Positions 12,401-23,344 of a stretch of DNA of 64,000 bases are shown one piece after another (positions within the stretch are counted from its first letter, which is position 1; each line of letters begins with the position of its first letter). The notes under the pieces were generated by a model. The model saw only the letters and a program-made list of their open reading frames with translations. It was not told the DNA's origin and made no database searches. The stretch is from Absidia repens (taxonomy: Eukaryota > Mucoromycota > Mucoromycetes > Mucorales > Cunninghamellaceae): the NCBI GenBank assembly GCA_002105175.1, contig MCGE01000011.1, positions 1,054,001-1,118,000 on the forward strand. The letters are read 5' to 3'. Both the position numbers and the translations under genes were made by a program.

Positions 12401-13580
12401 TGTTGCCAATGGTTTCTGTTGCAAGTTGTCGTACATCAAGTTCATCGAGGCCTAATTCTTCTTGTAGTTGTGGAATGACATTTAATAGCAAGGATGGTAT
12501 CACGCAGTATATTTTTTGAATCCAAGAGTGTACACGTTCTAATCCTTCCATGCCTTCTTCGCCGCTGTGACTGACGGTCATCAGTGTTTCAGTAAAGTAC
12601 TATATAAATGATGAATGGTATATCAGTTGATAATTCTGCTATGTATAGTAATGAACACCCCAGCTTGTATTTATTATATGCCAATCTGTTTACCTGACAC
12701 ACTCGTCTTTGAAGGGTATCTGAAGTCATCCTGCACAAATCCACCGCCATAGTATGTTTCGTGTTTGTCGCTCTGTCATCAGCAGCCAATTGTTCAAGCA
12801 CCAGTTCAACGACTTCTTGAGATAAAGGTACTTCTTCCACCAGTTGAGCCAAGATATCCGTCATACAAACTTGCACATTTTGAGGTAAACGCTTTCCCAC
12901 TGTATCGAAGCATTGAAGGAAGAGCTGGGTCGTCATATCTATTGCTTGATCCAAATCGGCCATAATAAGAATACTTTTGACAGTTGATAAGCTTTCCAGA
13001 AGATAAAAGTGATAGTGGAAGTCGGCACTCTTATTTTTGTCAAGGTCACCTAGCTGAGAGATAAAGACGTCGAATATGAGCTGCATCGATAAAAATAAAA
13101 TAAAAAAGGCGTGTCAGTATAATATATAGTTTATCAAACATATTAACAACCAAGCCATCAACGTAGCTCATATCTTAATTTCATATCTATGATTCCTTTT
13201 GTTACCTTGAGTTCCCTTTGGTCATAGGGGGCTTCAGGAGCAAATAAACGGAGGATATCTGCAAGACAGCAGGAGGCCAGGGCAGTAACGGTAGAATTGC
13301 TGTGGTGTAGGACTTTTTTGTTGATAAGATCTCGAGACACCGAGGTTAAAGAGGAACAATCCACTTGAGTTTGTTCAAAAGCTTTTAATTCATTGTGCAA
13401 CACCTAGTGCAATAAAAACGATGAGTCCACGAAGACGGTTGATATATAGTATAAAAAAAATTGAAAAAGTATAACAGTGCTTACCGTCAAGCGACGAGTC
13501 AAAACGTCCACCTTAATAGCTTTGGTTCCAACCAGTTGCTCATTAAATTGTAGAGCTGGTGTATCCATATCCATCGACAT
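8348..13580 (-). CDS. PDS5: Sister chromatid cohesion protein Pds5
   Basis: Twenty-five exons: 13580-13485, 13403-13206, 13080-12694, 12600-12236, 12133-11985, 11917-11853, 11783-11700, 11619-11473, 11388-11343, 11271-11205, 11141-11008, 10924-10730, 10666-10579, 10490-10424, 10351-10231, 10167-10006, 9946-9884, 9811-9663, 9595-9472, 9394-9260, 9194-9143, 9083-8869, 8782-8639, 8564-8487, 8407-8348; about 1129 residues. The protein is an all-helical HEAT-repeat rod. The N-terminus (QLVGTKAIKVDVLTRRLTVL, then CLADILRLFAPEAPY) carries the typical Pds5 signature. Pds5 binds cohesin through its kleisin region and balances Wapl release against Eco1 acetylation in the nucleus. The C-terminus is short and basic (SSKKIKRT), shorter than in animals. 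The start codon is the first Met, in MSMDMDTPALQFNEQL. Introns are 55-145 bases; two contain long T runs (on the plus strand). Confidence 0.93.
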
Positions 13581-14143
13581 GGTAAGAAGGTAAATTTGGT
13601 GATTGTTTATGAAGGCGAAAGAAAATCAAAAAAAACTGAGTCGCGTCGCGCACTTGTCTATCTGCCAATAAAAAATATTGGCGGCGTTCAAATAATATGC
13701 ACCAAGCAAGGTAGTCCATCGACATCTATTCATGGAAAGAGGAAGGTAATATTATTGATCAGTCAAGTCATATATATAATATATAGCGAAAAAAACATTC
13801 GAATCATCAGTACAAACTGTATTGTAACTTGTAACTTGTATACTGATATTCTACAATATCACGATCTTTTGAAAATTGGCAAATAATGTATTCCCCATTC
13901 TAACGCTCAGATATAAAAAAGACACTACAACTAAATACTTTCATTCATTGTATTTCGTTAATTAAAGGCGAAGGTACATAGCTAAATACATAATGTAAAC
14001 TCTTTATTTCAAAAAAATAAGCAGGGATGGTATGGATGGGAATAAAATGTAATATTGCAAATGGAGGGAAACGAAGCTGTATGTGATTGTATACTAGGGG
14101 AGGGGGGGTACTATGATAGAGAGATGAAGGGACAGGGAAACAT
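13581..14143. other. Intergenic: PDS5 promoter and TAF7 3' end
   Basis: The left part is the upstream region of PDS5. The right part (about 13950-14143) holds the TAF7 3' end with G-rich runs and AATAAA-like words on the minus strand. No gene seen. Confidence 0.55.
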
Positions 14144-15632
14144 TCATTTTCGCATTTCCGCCAAGTGAGCTTGTTTAAGCGCCAATTCCTTCTTCAAACT
14201 TTCGATACTTGTTTCGAACCGTTTCTATATTAAATCGAAGCGAGAAGTAAGTAAACTATCGATGATCAATCACTGTTCTTTTTATACCTTCAGCATGGCA
14301 TTTGGCGCCGTTTCAACATCCTTCTTCTTTCTCTCAATTGCTTGTTCAATTTCGTCGATTTCTTGTTGTTTTTGTTCTATATCAGAGGTAAAAAATAGGT
14401 GAGTACGAGCTCAAAAAATCAATTTTGTAACAAGCATATCTTTACCTATTTCACCAGTTTGTCCTGTTTCTTCGTCTTCATCTTCATCTTCACTGTCGTC
14501 TTCCTCCTCTTCCTCTTCCTCTTCTTCGTCCTCATCATTGTCGTCGTCGTCGTCGTCGTCAATTTCATCTAGTCCTTCTACAATAGCCGCCATCATATCC
14601 GCATCACTATCAGAGCCATCCCGAACACTACCAATGTCTTGTGTTTCTGTATCAGATTCCATTTCCATTTCTTCCCGACCATCAAATACTTCTGTAAAAG
14701 TAAGTAAACGTTAGCATTTTACGTTTACCAATTAGTCATTCAAAGTTTCTTTTAATCATACCGTATGTGACATCTTCTGCAGTCGCGTCCACCTCTAATA
14801 GTCGTTCCACTTCACGTTCTACTTCCTCAATAGCCTAGGAAATAAAAATATTAGTAAGTCCAAAAGTTCTAGTCTGGTAGTTGATGCTGTGTATTACACG
14901 TTTGGAAAGCTTCTTTCGAAACCGTCGTTTCCGCACATATTTTAGAGGTGGAGTCAGTCCATGAGGGTACGAGTAAGGATCCGCATGATGTCGACCGTTC
15001 ATTTGTTGGTTAATAGGTGCGTCCAAAGTAGCATTATCGACTACAAGCATCTATACAAACGTCAAGGTACCAGGTGAAAGAATATGAGTAATATTGATCC
15101 TTCCCACCATCGTTCCTTTTGTTTCGTTTTTACCTGTGATATATCCGCAATTTTGTAAAACTGTTTCTTGTCCAAAGTCTTTTGAGATTCGATAATAGTA
15201 GGCAAGTCCACCAACGTTGTTTCATGCCTTTGTCCTTCAAAATAAAAGTATCCTCGTCGATTGTCTACAAAGCCAACGGTCATTGTAAGTCCTAAATTGA
15301 TGTTGTATCTATCGCCACATCCCTTGTTTACCTTTGAAGTTCAGTTTGATATCTTCAGGTATTTCCCGTTTCTTGACATATTCATGAAGCTTGTCGCACA
15401 TTTCACCTTCAGGCAGGCGTAAAATCAAATGTTCTTCAGTTGCTGGTTCGGGTTCTTCTTCATCCTCTGATCCAATACCGGAAACACTAGTGGTTCCTTC
15501 CTTAGCAGTAAGTTTGATTTTGATTTGCTTTTCCTTGTTTTGTCCAGTTGATTTGGGAGTCTTATTTCGTTTAAGTTTGACTTTGACTTTCGGTGTTTTG
15601 GGTTCGCCGTCTACTGCCACAACGTCTTCCAT
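14144..15632 (-). CDS. TAF7: TFIID subunit TAF7
   Basis: Seven exons: 15632-15332, 15264-15134, 15050-14898, 14834-14762, 14691-14446, 14376-14288, 14224-14144; 357 residues. A Lys-rich N-terminal extension precedes the TAFII55 domain (about residues 65-195): EEHLILRLPEGE, RRGYFYFEGQRHETTLVDLP with TIIESQKTLDKKQFYKIADI, and GLTPPLKYVRKRRFRK. An acidic run of Asp/Glu follows (about 245-290), then a coiled-coil C-terminus. TAF7 binds TAF1 in TFIID and restrains its acetyltransferase until initiation. The length is close to that of human TAF7 (349). It is divergent from the CENP-K gene with a 268-base gap. Confidence 0.93.
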
Positions 15633-15900
15633 TGTGTTGTATTAATCAGAAGGTAGTAATAGTTCCAAAAGCTTTTTTAAATGGCGATACAGTTTTTGGG
15701 TATGTTATTGTTGATGGTGGTGAAGTTAACGTCGATTCAAGAAGTTTTATAGTTCTTTTGCAAAAATAAAAATAATATTAGATCAACGGAAAGAGAAAGA
15801 GAGAAAAGCAAATTCCAAAAAAAAAAACCACATTTTTTGAATGTCCGCGCCCTTTTCTCTAATTTCCTCTTCTTTTTTCTATTTAATTTTTTACGGTACT
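15633..15900. promoter_or_regulatory. Short shared bidirectional promoter (TAF7 / CENP-K)
   Basis: The two start codons (15632 minus, 15901 plus) are only 268 bases apart, so both promoters must lie here. The CENP-K side is purine-rich then T/C-rich. An in-frame ATG at 15841 would add a hydrophobic leader (MSAPFSLISSSFF) that looks like translated 5' UTR, so I prefer 15901. Confidence 0.65.
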
Positions 15901-17249
15901 ATGAATATCCAAGAGCACCTTCGATCTTTGATGCAGCAGGCTGCAAAGGACTTTGATACGAGTGCGTCAAAAGATCCCAGTGTTGTCAGTGAAGAAGATG
16001 GCACATTACGAAGCTTAGACCTAGATGAAGCTCTAGCAAATCAAAAGGTGAAACGCGAATTGCTCTGGAATGAATTACATCAGGCAAGTAACTTTATACT
16101 AGCAAGTCACTCTCTATCCAAATTACTGACATGATTTCTTCCGTTAAACGCACAGATTGAAGAAAACCAGCGTGCCTTGAGAGCAAATCATGTATTTGGT
16201 GGTGCAGCCGCATCAGATAGAAAGGTAAATTTGGCTACCGCTTATAATGATCATATACGAACAACGACTCTAACTATTGCGATTCTATATGATGAATAGC
16301 GCCTCCTGATGCTCTTATATGAGGAGCAGGAATTATCCAGAGAACGCGAAAAGCAAGAAAAAGGTAAGGCACAGACTTTGAGCGGGAATGCTTTGATCAC
16401 CCCAAGGACTAATGATATTCGCATAGACATCCCGACTGTACCAGTGGCCGACGACAAAACAATACCAGATCTCCAATTCAAAGAAAGACTGCAGCGATCT
16501 GTCGAAGAAATGACTCAATTAATATCTTTTCTCAAAGAACAACTCACGGATGCGAAAGCCGCCCATCAGCGTGAACTTGAAATTACAGATGAAAGCCAAC
16601 AAGTCCAAGAAGCTATAACTGGAAAGATTACAGAACTTGAAAGGGATGGGATACGTTCCACGGTAATGTAAGTTGACAATTAGGCAATAGATTAATTGAA
16701 GTGAATGATATTACGCATGATACTGATCGCGTTGTTTACTTTTTCTTTAGACGCAACCGTGACAAGCTGGTGAAAGCACGACAACAGTATCAATTTATTA
16801 TGGACAATTTGATGGACTTTTTAGATGATTACTATCCTCCTCACTTGGTTGATGTAAGTCGCCCGTTTAACACAATCAGCAGCTCCTTTCGAATTATACT
16901 TCAATAATAACATATGCGTTATCTTTTTCTTTTTTTACTCAGAGGGCAGATTTGACCGACGATGGCCCACAAAATCTATGTCAGATGAAATTTATTCTTG
17001 AAGTAAGTACCTGTGGAGATTTTTATGGACTTAAACATGGTATGTCTGTTGAATATATTGACTTTTTTTTTTGTTTTTGTTTAGGACCTGATGAATCGAG
17101 CTGTTCTTGATCCATCCAACCCATATATAGAACTCCAAGACGGTGCGTACTGGTCTCCCTATATTGAAACGTTGGTGAAAGGCAATATCGCAGAGCGTCA
17201 TCCTGGAAACTCAAGGCGATTGAAATTGGTGGACTTCCGGATATATTAA
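15901..17249 (+). CDS. CENPK: Inner kinetochore protein CENP-K (Sim4 homologue)
   Basis: Six exons: 15901-16083, 16156-16224, 16300-16667, 16751-16853, 16943-17002, 17085-17249; 315 residues. The protein is mostly coiled coil (about 55-230), then the conserved C-terminal block: FLDDYYPPHLVD, CQMKFILEDLMNRAVLDPSN, PYIELQDGAYWSPYIETLV and IAERHPGNSRRLKL. This lines up with vertebrate CENP-K and fission yeast Sim4, members of the CENP-H/I/K part of the constitutive centromere network. Intron 1 appears to be GC-AG: exon 1 ends CAG followed by GCAAGT, and no GT donor keeps the frame. The similarity is in the last 100 residues; the N-terminal half is recognised only as coiled coil. Confidence 0.88.
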
Positions 17250-17689
17250 ATCACTGGTGATCAAGCTTAGTAGTATTATATATTATGTAGATTAGAATCA
17301 GACCTTTTTACTTGGTTACTTCATTTATTGTCATTGTAAATATTCAGATATAGTTTTTTTATCTTATCAATAAAATTATCATCACTGCTATTATCATTAT
17401 TACCAATGTCTTTTTTACAATCCGTACAATTTTCGTGAGATATCTTGTTTAAAGTTGAGGCGAAATAAGTCTGGCTAGGTTGGAAAAGGAGGATGTGGAA
17501 GGACATCGTGAGCGAGCTAGATAGACAGAGTTTTTACAGTGGTTGAAATTCGGCTATACCTTTTGAAAAGTAGAAGGCACATAGTCGAATTCAGTAAGAA
17601 CTCAATAAAATTGAAGTCTCATGGGAAAATGCTAAGGATTTTTTTTTTGAACTTGACAATAAAAGATCTGGCGCTTCACTAGAGTTTGA
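17250..17689. other. Intergenic, no gene seen
   Basis: 3' region of the CENP-K gene with AATAAA at about 17369 and a T run at 17640-17648. No coding signal. Confidence 0.5.
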
Positions 17690-18815
17690 GAAGGCCTCAA
17701 TTTACTACGTGTCAGGGGTTGGTTATTTTTGTATGTGTGTCTGTTTGTGGCGAGGGTGAGAAATTCAGTATGCGTATCGATACCTACGCTGCTTTGCACG
17801 TTGGTGGCATTTCCCCAGAACTTCAGCAATTTTGTTTAGGCTTTTAAGGGGGGGGGAGGTTAATATCATCATTATACCATACGAAATAAAACAATGAACT
17901 GATGTATACAGTATGTCTACTCATCCAAAGGCTAATATTTTATAGTGAAGATTACAATGGTGACATATTCTAGATTCACTAATATTGATTGGAGAGTAAA
18001 AATAACCCTACAATTCATATCAAATGACTCAGGATTGTCAGCCAGTTGTTCAAGTTTTGAGGGAGGGAGGGGGAACAAATGCGGAGAAGGTGAGTGGAGT
18101 AGACGGAAGGTGATCGATAAGGAATTGACAATAACTACATTTCTCACTATTATATGGGTCATAGAATGGTTAACTAATAAAAAAGAATGTTTTATTGAAG
18201 TAGATATATTGGTACTAAACTAGAGGCGAGAGGTACATTATCACAAGCGATCTAATTCCTGGCTCCACTGGAGGTGATATGTCGGATACTAGCAGGGCAA
18301 CTAATGTAAGGTCATAATAATGGTCAGCTCTAATCTAAAGACCGATCACAATAATGTATCGATTATACTGCATAATACGTAGTAAGCACAGGAGGGAAAT
18401 TTGTTGTTGAAGCACAACAACGGTCTATATCAGTCAAAAAGGATGATGGTAGTATAAAAAGCAGCTGTACAAGACATGGGAAATACTTATGAGACATTTT
18501 CATTGGGGAAGGTATAATGAGGCATATTTTATTTAAATATATAGATACAAACTATGGACAAGCAACACTAATCTAAGCTATCGAAGACTCCATGATGCGA
18601 ACTAATGGTGGCCCTAAATTTGGATATCAAAATGAAAGGGTTTCCCCATGTATTTTGTAATCCCTGAGCTGAAACCCCTTCTAAACTAGTCCTGATGCTA
18701 TTATAAGTCCAAAATAACCTCGTAGAAGTTGAATGGTAAACAAGAAAAGAAATAAGATCAAAAGAAAAGGAAAAGAGAAATAGAAAAAACAAACATCAGG
18801 TGTGCGGGATTTCAA
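17690..18815 (-). repeat. Dispersed repeat family copy 3, long form (reverse)
   Basis: The core is 18624-18711 (minus-strand reading IRTSLEGVSAQGLQNTWGN in frame). The sense upstream end, GAAATCCCGCACAC, is at about 18798-18813. The tail runs left to about 17690 and matches the tail of copy 6 (43050-43730) along most of its length, including shared phrases around 18150-18220 and 43345-43400. No transposase or reverse transcriptase is visible. Confidence 0.8.
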
Positions 18816-18819
18816 AAAC

Positions 18820-20340
18820 TATTTTTCACGAGTGATCGAAAGCGTCTCTTTTTAACTTTTCGCAACAATCAGCACCATACAACAATATTAATATGCTTAT
18901 TCTATTCTCATAAAGATAACCACCATAATTCAAAACCTGCAATAGAATTGTTCTCGTTTCTTGATGTATTTGAAAACAAGGTGACCCAATCCGACCTACT
19001 GCAGGTAACTCATTGACCGCAGAACGGATTGTCACCCAAATGTTATATTTTCAAATAAAGAAGCTTGTTATAACATATTGGAGTCTTTTATATGCTTCAT
19101 AATTTCTGTTCAGTTGCCGTATGTATCATATATACTAAAGTGTAAAATAGGGGATCATTATTATAATTGGAATTTGTGCAAAGAGGAGGCGGGGTTGCAA
19201 TTACGGATGGTGGAATAAGCATACATGCATGAATCAAGGATATGGTTTACGGCATATGTGGGTAGAATTAATGGATTCATGAATGAATGGCTGTATAGAT
19301 GTATTGGTATATAAAAGTCCCAACTGAATTCCTTACTAGCTATCTATCAAAGGTCGAATCCGCAAAATTTAAACAGAACAGATAATACCAAAACATCCCA
19401 AAAAGAAAACGAAAAAAGGCAATACATTGTTTTAGCAATGCGGCGTTTAAAAAATACGCTTCAAGGGTATTTCTGGCCAAGGCGAAGCGAAGCCCCATCC
19501 CCTCGAACGCTTTTTAGTAGTATAGAGCCCTTGAACTTCCTTTGTGTCCATATAGTATCAGTTATATTTGAATTAAATTCAAATAACAACAGCTGTAATT
19601 CCGCCTATTTTATTTATTTGTTACTGTAACTCAATTGAATAAACAAAAGTGATAACTTCAGTATAAACATGTTACTACCCAATTGTGAGTGTAATGTCTT
19701 CATTACTTTTATTCTTTTGGATGGGTGGTTAGAGCAGCTGCTATAGCAGGTATTAATAGCGTCAGTTAAAACAAGGCTCGGGGCACACCCGACATCGCAC
19801 TCCCAAATTCCGAAAAAAAAACCGGGATTATTCTTATTTATTAGTGAGAAGACATATTACTCTATCAAACTGACAAGAGAAATTAAAAAGTTGTACTGTA
19901 GTCATTTTCTTTATGTCACTACTCGTATTATGCTATGAAGTGTATGTTACACAATGTGTTTATTTTCCCTGCAATGGTATACATATGTGTTATTTTTGGC
20001 ATCGCATAGGTTCATCTTCTTGTCATTTTAATCCAGCTTGCGATCGAGCCCTCTTTCCATTAGGTTTTAGCTTTTTTTTTCTTACAGCTTTAAACAAGGG
20101 AAAGCCATCTTATTTTCAAGTATATATAATGTATATATGAATATCCTGTCTACTTGGTCGACAGTGATTGAACAAGCGCTCCCTCCTCAAAACTTTTCAA
20201 CGCGCTTCATTCATTACATCTTTATGATTCCATCAGATTATTTTTTAATTATGTTCATCCCATAGAATTTGTTTTATTCATCCACCATTGCCGTTTCTGA
20301 AAAATTCACAACCCAATCTCATAAGATCTATCACCAAAAT
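18820..20340. other. Gene-poor stretch
   Basis: AT-rich with a few short reading frames (for example 18826-19035 minus, 69 codons; 19438-19629 plus, 63 codons). None shows a domain I know, splice partners or a clear start context. No gene is supported, though a very small orphan gene cannot be excluded. Confidence 0.4.
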
Positions 20341-20344
20341 GGTA

Positions 20345-21420
20345 GTTTAAAGCCCGCCCACGTGAAATTTTATTCTCGCCCTTTTTTTTCGCTCTCTTTC
20401 TTTTCTTCCTTCTTTTTTTTTCCAGCGTTTAACTTCTTTGAGGACATAGTATTCATAGATTAGTGTCAGGACTAGTTTAGAAGGGGTTTCAACTCAGGGA
20501 TTACAAGATGCATGGGGAAACTCTTTCATTTTGGATCTAGGATCTTGAACCACCATTAGTTGGCTTTTTGGAGCCTTCATTAGCTTAGTTTAGCATTAGT
20601 TTGTCCATAGTTTGTCCATAGTTTGTCCATAGTTTGTCCATAGTTTGTCCATAGTTTGTCCATAGTTTGTCCATAGTTTGTCCATAGTTTGTCCATAGTT
20701 TGTATCTATTTTGAATAAAATATGTTTATTTTTACATGCTTTAATGAAAAATTATCCCATTAGTATCACTCATTGCCTTGTGCAATAGATCCTTTTTTTT
20801 TACCATCGTTTCCTTACATTAGCGTTGACGATTGTTGGACTTCAATAAATTATGATCCTTTAGCTATTCTCATGACATACATTATGTATTATAATATCTC
20901 CCATTTTACAATTGTCCGCTTATATTAGTGTTAGCCGTCCTTCAAGTCCTACATTAGCCTCCCTTACGCAAACTCCAATAGACCCTTCTATTAAACCCCT
21001 TGGAACAACGCAACCCTCGTTTTTAAGTTTTAGTAGCTACCAATATGCTTCAATAAAATATGCCATTTTATTAACCAGTCATCAAACCATCGTATAATAA
21101 ATAATGCCGCTATTGTAATAGTTTTGATAGTGTCCGACTGGATACTTATTCTTCACCTCAAACACATGACTACTTTTATTCCATGCCTCAGGAACTGCTG
21201 TCAAAAATTCTATGTTTCCACCCAATCAGTCATATAAATTAATCTGGGTAGTACTGTGCGGGTAGCCACCTCTGCAGAGCAATTTGCACTCCTTTTCCGC
21301 GATATCTATGACTACTCCCCCTACCTCCCCTTGACGCTTAACGACTGGTTGACAGATTTAGGTTCCTTGAAATGAAATGCGGGAGTGTACCCGCACCACC
21401 ATTCTTCTCATCAACCTAGA
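20345..21420 (+). repeat. Dispersed repeat family copy 4, long form (forward)
   Basis: Starts with TTTAAAGCCCGCCCACGTG (about 20346-20364), then a T/C-rich tract, then the core 20459-20540 (ISVRTSLEGVSTQGLQDAWG) that stops at TGA after ILDLGS. The tail has AATAAAATATG and a second AATAAAATATG near 21052. The right-hand end near 21340-21400 is judged by weak similarity to copies 3 and 8. Confidence 0.78.
20597..20695 (+). repeat. 11-bp tandem repeat, nine units
   Basis: Nine perfect copies of TAGTTTGTCCA inside repeat copy 4. Other copies of the family have one or about one unit at the same place, so the array arose in this copy only. Confidence 0.95.
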
Positions 21421-22166
21421 TCGCAAATTTATTTCGTTACCCGACCTAAATTATTTTTTCCTTATCTCAATTTTTGATTCATCCTTGGGCCAATTTTATA
21501 TATACTGCGTCCCACTTTATTTTGTATTCATCTGAAGTTCATAAACTATACGCTTTCTCAAAATTTAGAGGCATGGGTCTTGATGTATCAAGGAGCTTTT
21601 TTTTTTTTTTTTTTTTTTTTTTTGAAAAATTTGAAACTAGCATGTCCTTGTGCACAGGTAGAAAATAATTCTAAACCATTATTAAGTATAATCCTGAGAA
21701 ACTAGGTTTCAAGCTTTTTAGGCGAAAACTTGGTAAGGCAGTCATTATTGAACGATAATTTTTATAATTTTTTGAATTGGGCATTTGGCGGAGGCTAGAA
21801 TGTATCTGGGTGATGTGACGTCTGGAGGCCTGAACAGAATTCGAATTTTAAAGCTCAACTATTTTTTTTTTTTGTTTTTCTTTCCTGGCAACAACACAAA
21901 GATAAAAAAACGTAAGAATTTGAACGATCCCATACAACAACGAACCCAGATTTTAATTGATGGAAAACCAAATTATGACAATGCATACAATATCGTGTTA
22001 TATGAAGTTTGCTATTCTTTTTTGGTTTGACCTCCAATTCGCTTTACACACCACCGTATATTTTTTATTTTGCGCTTTACAAAAAATTGTACATGGATGA
22101 ACTCAACTTTTATTTTTATTTTTATATTGATACCTAGTTCTATTTTAACTTTGCTTCTTATACATC
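21421..22166. other. Intergenic and NDUFA12 promoter
   Basis: AT-rich with a T run at about 21598-21623. The last 100 bases, rich in T and ATTTTT, lead to the NDUFA12 start. No gene seen. Confidence 0.5.
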
Positions 22167-22720
22167 ATGTCAACTATCGGACGTACTTTGAAGAACTTTG
22201 CTAAGGTTGGACCTGCCAGTTACTGGCGCCAAATGGACACCATTGGTGACACCAAGTGGGGTCGACTTGTGGGTGTAGATGCTAATGGAAACAAATACTT
22301 TGAAAACGAAGATGAAGTTTCTGGTATGCAATGAAATACGATTTGCTCATAGGGCACTTGATGGAGAAACATACTAGCTTGATACTAACTTTTTATCATG
22401 ATTGATAGGACGTGAACGTTGGGTGGAATACGCTAGTTACAACCAACCTGACAGTGGAGATGTTGCTCCTGAATGGTAAGAAACGAAAATCAATGACAGG
22501 ATAGTATAGAATTTTTTGATACTAACTATTGCTAAATTACAGGCACGGTTGGTTGGGTAAGTTTGTCCAAGAACCTCCTACGGAACAAAACTTTGTGCCC
22601 AAGAAATGGTGGGGTGAACCTACCCCTAACTTCTCTGGAACTCCCAAGGCTTTCAAGACTTACAACACTACTCGACCCAAGCTCAGCGCATGGGAACCCA
22701 TTGTCAAGGCTAGAGCTTAA
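22167..22720 (+). CDS. NDUFA12: Mitochondrial complex I subunit NDUFA12 (B17.2)
   Basis: Three exons: 22167-22323, 22409-22475, 22543-22720; 133 residues. The sequence follows the family throughout: GDTKWGRLVGVDANGNKYFE, GRERWVEYASYN, PEWHGWLGKF, PPTEQNFVPKKWW and an NTTRPKLSAWEP ending. It is an accessory subunit in the matrix arm of NADH:ubiquinone oxidoreductase. No long presequence is visible, as is usual for this subunit. Its presence shows the fungus keeps complex I. Confidence 0.95.
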
Positions 22721-23344
22721 ATCGGTTGATTTAGTTTAGTTTAGTTTTGGTGTAGTAGTATAGACATAGTAGTTATAGTGATTCCTTTATTCGTTACTTT
22801 TTAACACATATATTTTTAATGATTGATTCATATATTCAATAATAAAAGCAACGATCATTGATACAAGTTATTTGTGTTGTTATGTTGGGAAGTAGGTGAT
22901 GGAGACGATAGTAGTTTAGGATGAATGACAAAAAAAAAGGTGTCAGGGTTATAAAACATATGCTTGGTAGGGATTTTTTTAAGGGTTTGATTTTTATTGC
23001 CAAGGTGTATGAGTATTTCATCAATAGTGGCAATAGCAGTCATTTTATTGTCCATGGACAAATTAATGCCTCTTTTATATTAGCGGGAACTGGATTTGTG
23101 GCTATGATGGGATGAAATGGTTTGGATCAATCTGCTCGTTTGCAAGTGCAACAAAAGAAAAAGAAAAAAGGCACTTGCGGTGGCGGAATTACCCATCTTC
23201 GTGCCACCTTGCCATGTATGTCTTTGCTATTTCATTCATATTTCTTTTCCATTTTCCCTTCTTTATTGTTTCCCACTTTTTTATTCTTTTGTGTTTTTCT
23301 TTTGATCCGGTAGTCATTCCACTTGTATCTGTGAAAAAAAACGA
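22721..23344. other. Intergenic: NDUFA12 3' end and upstream region of the 7-helix gene
   Basis: AATAAAAGC at about 22840 is a likely NDUFA12 polyadenylation signal. The right half is T/C-rich and contains several compositionally biased frames (Phe/Leu-rich) with no support. Confidence 0.5.

Noticed and set aside
15841..15900. Upstream in-frame ATG for CENP-K giving a hydrophobic leader
   Set aside because: The added residues are encoded by the T/C-rich promoter tract and do not fit a nuclear coiled-coil protein; 15901 preferred.
20597..20695. Tandem 11-mers as a CRISPR array
   Set aside because: Direct head-to-tail units without spacers in a eukaryotic repeat.
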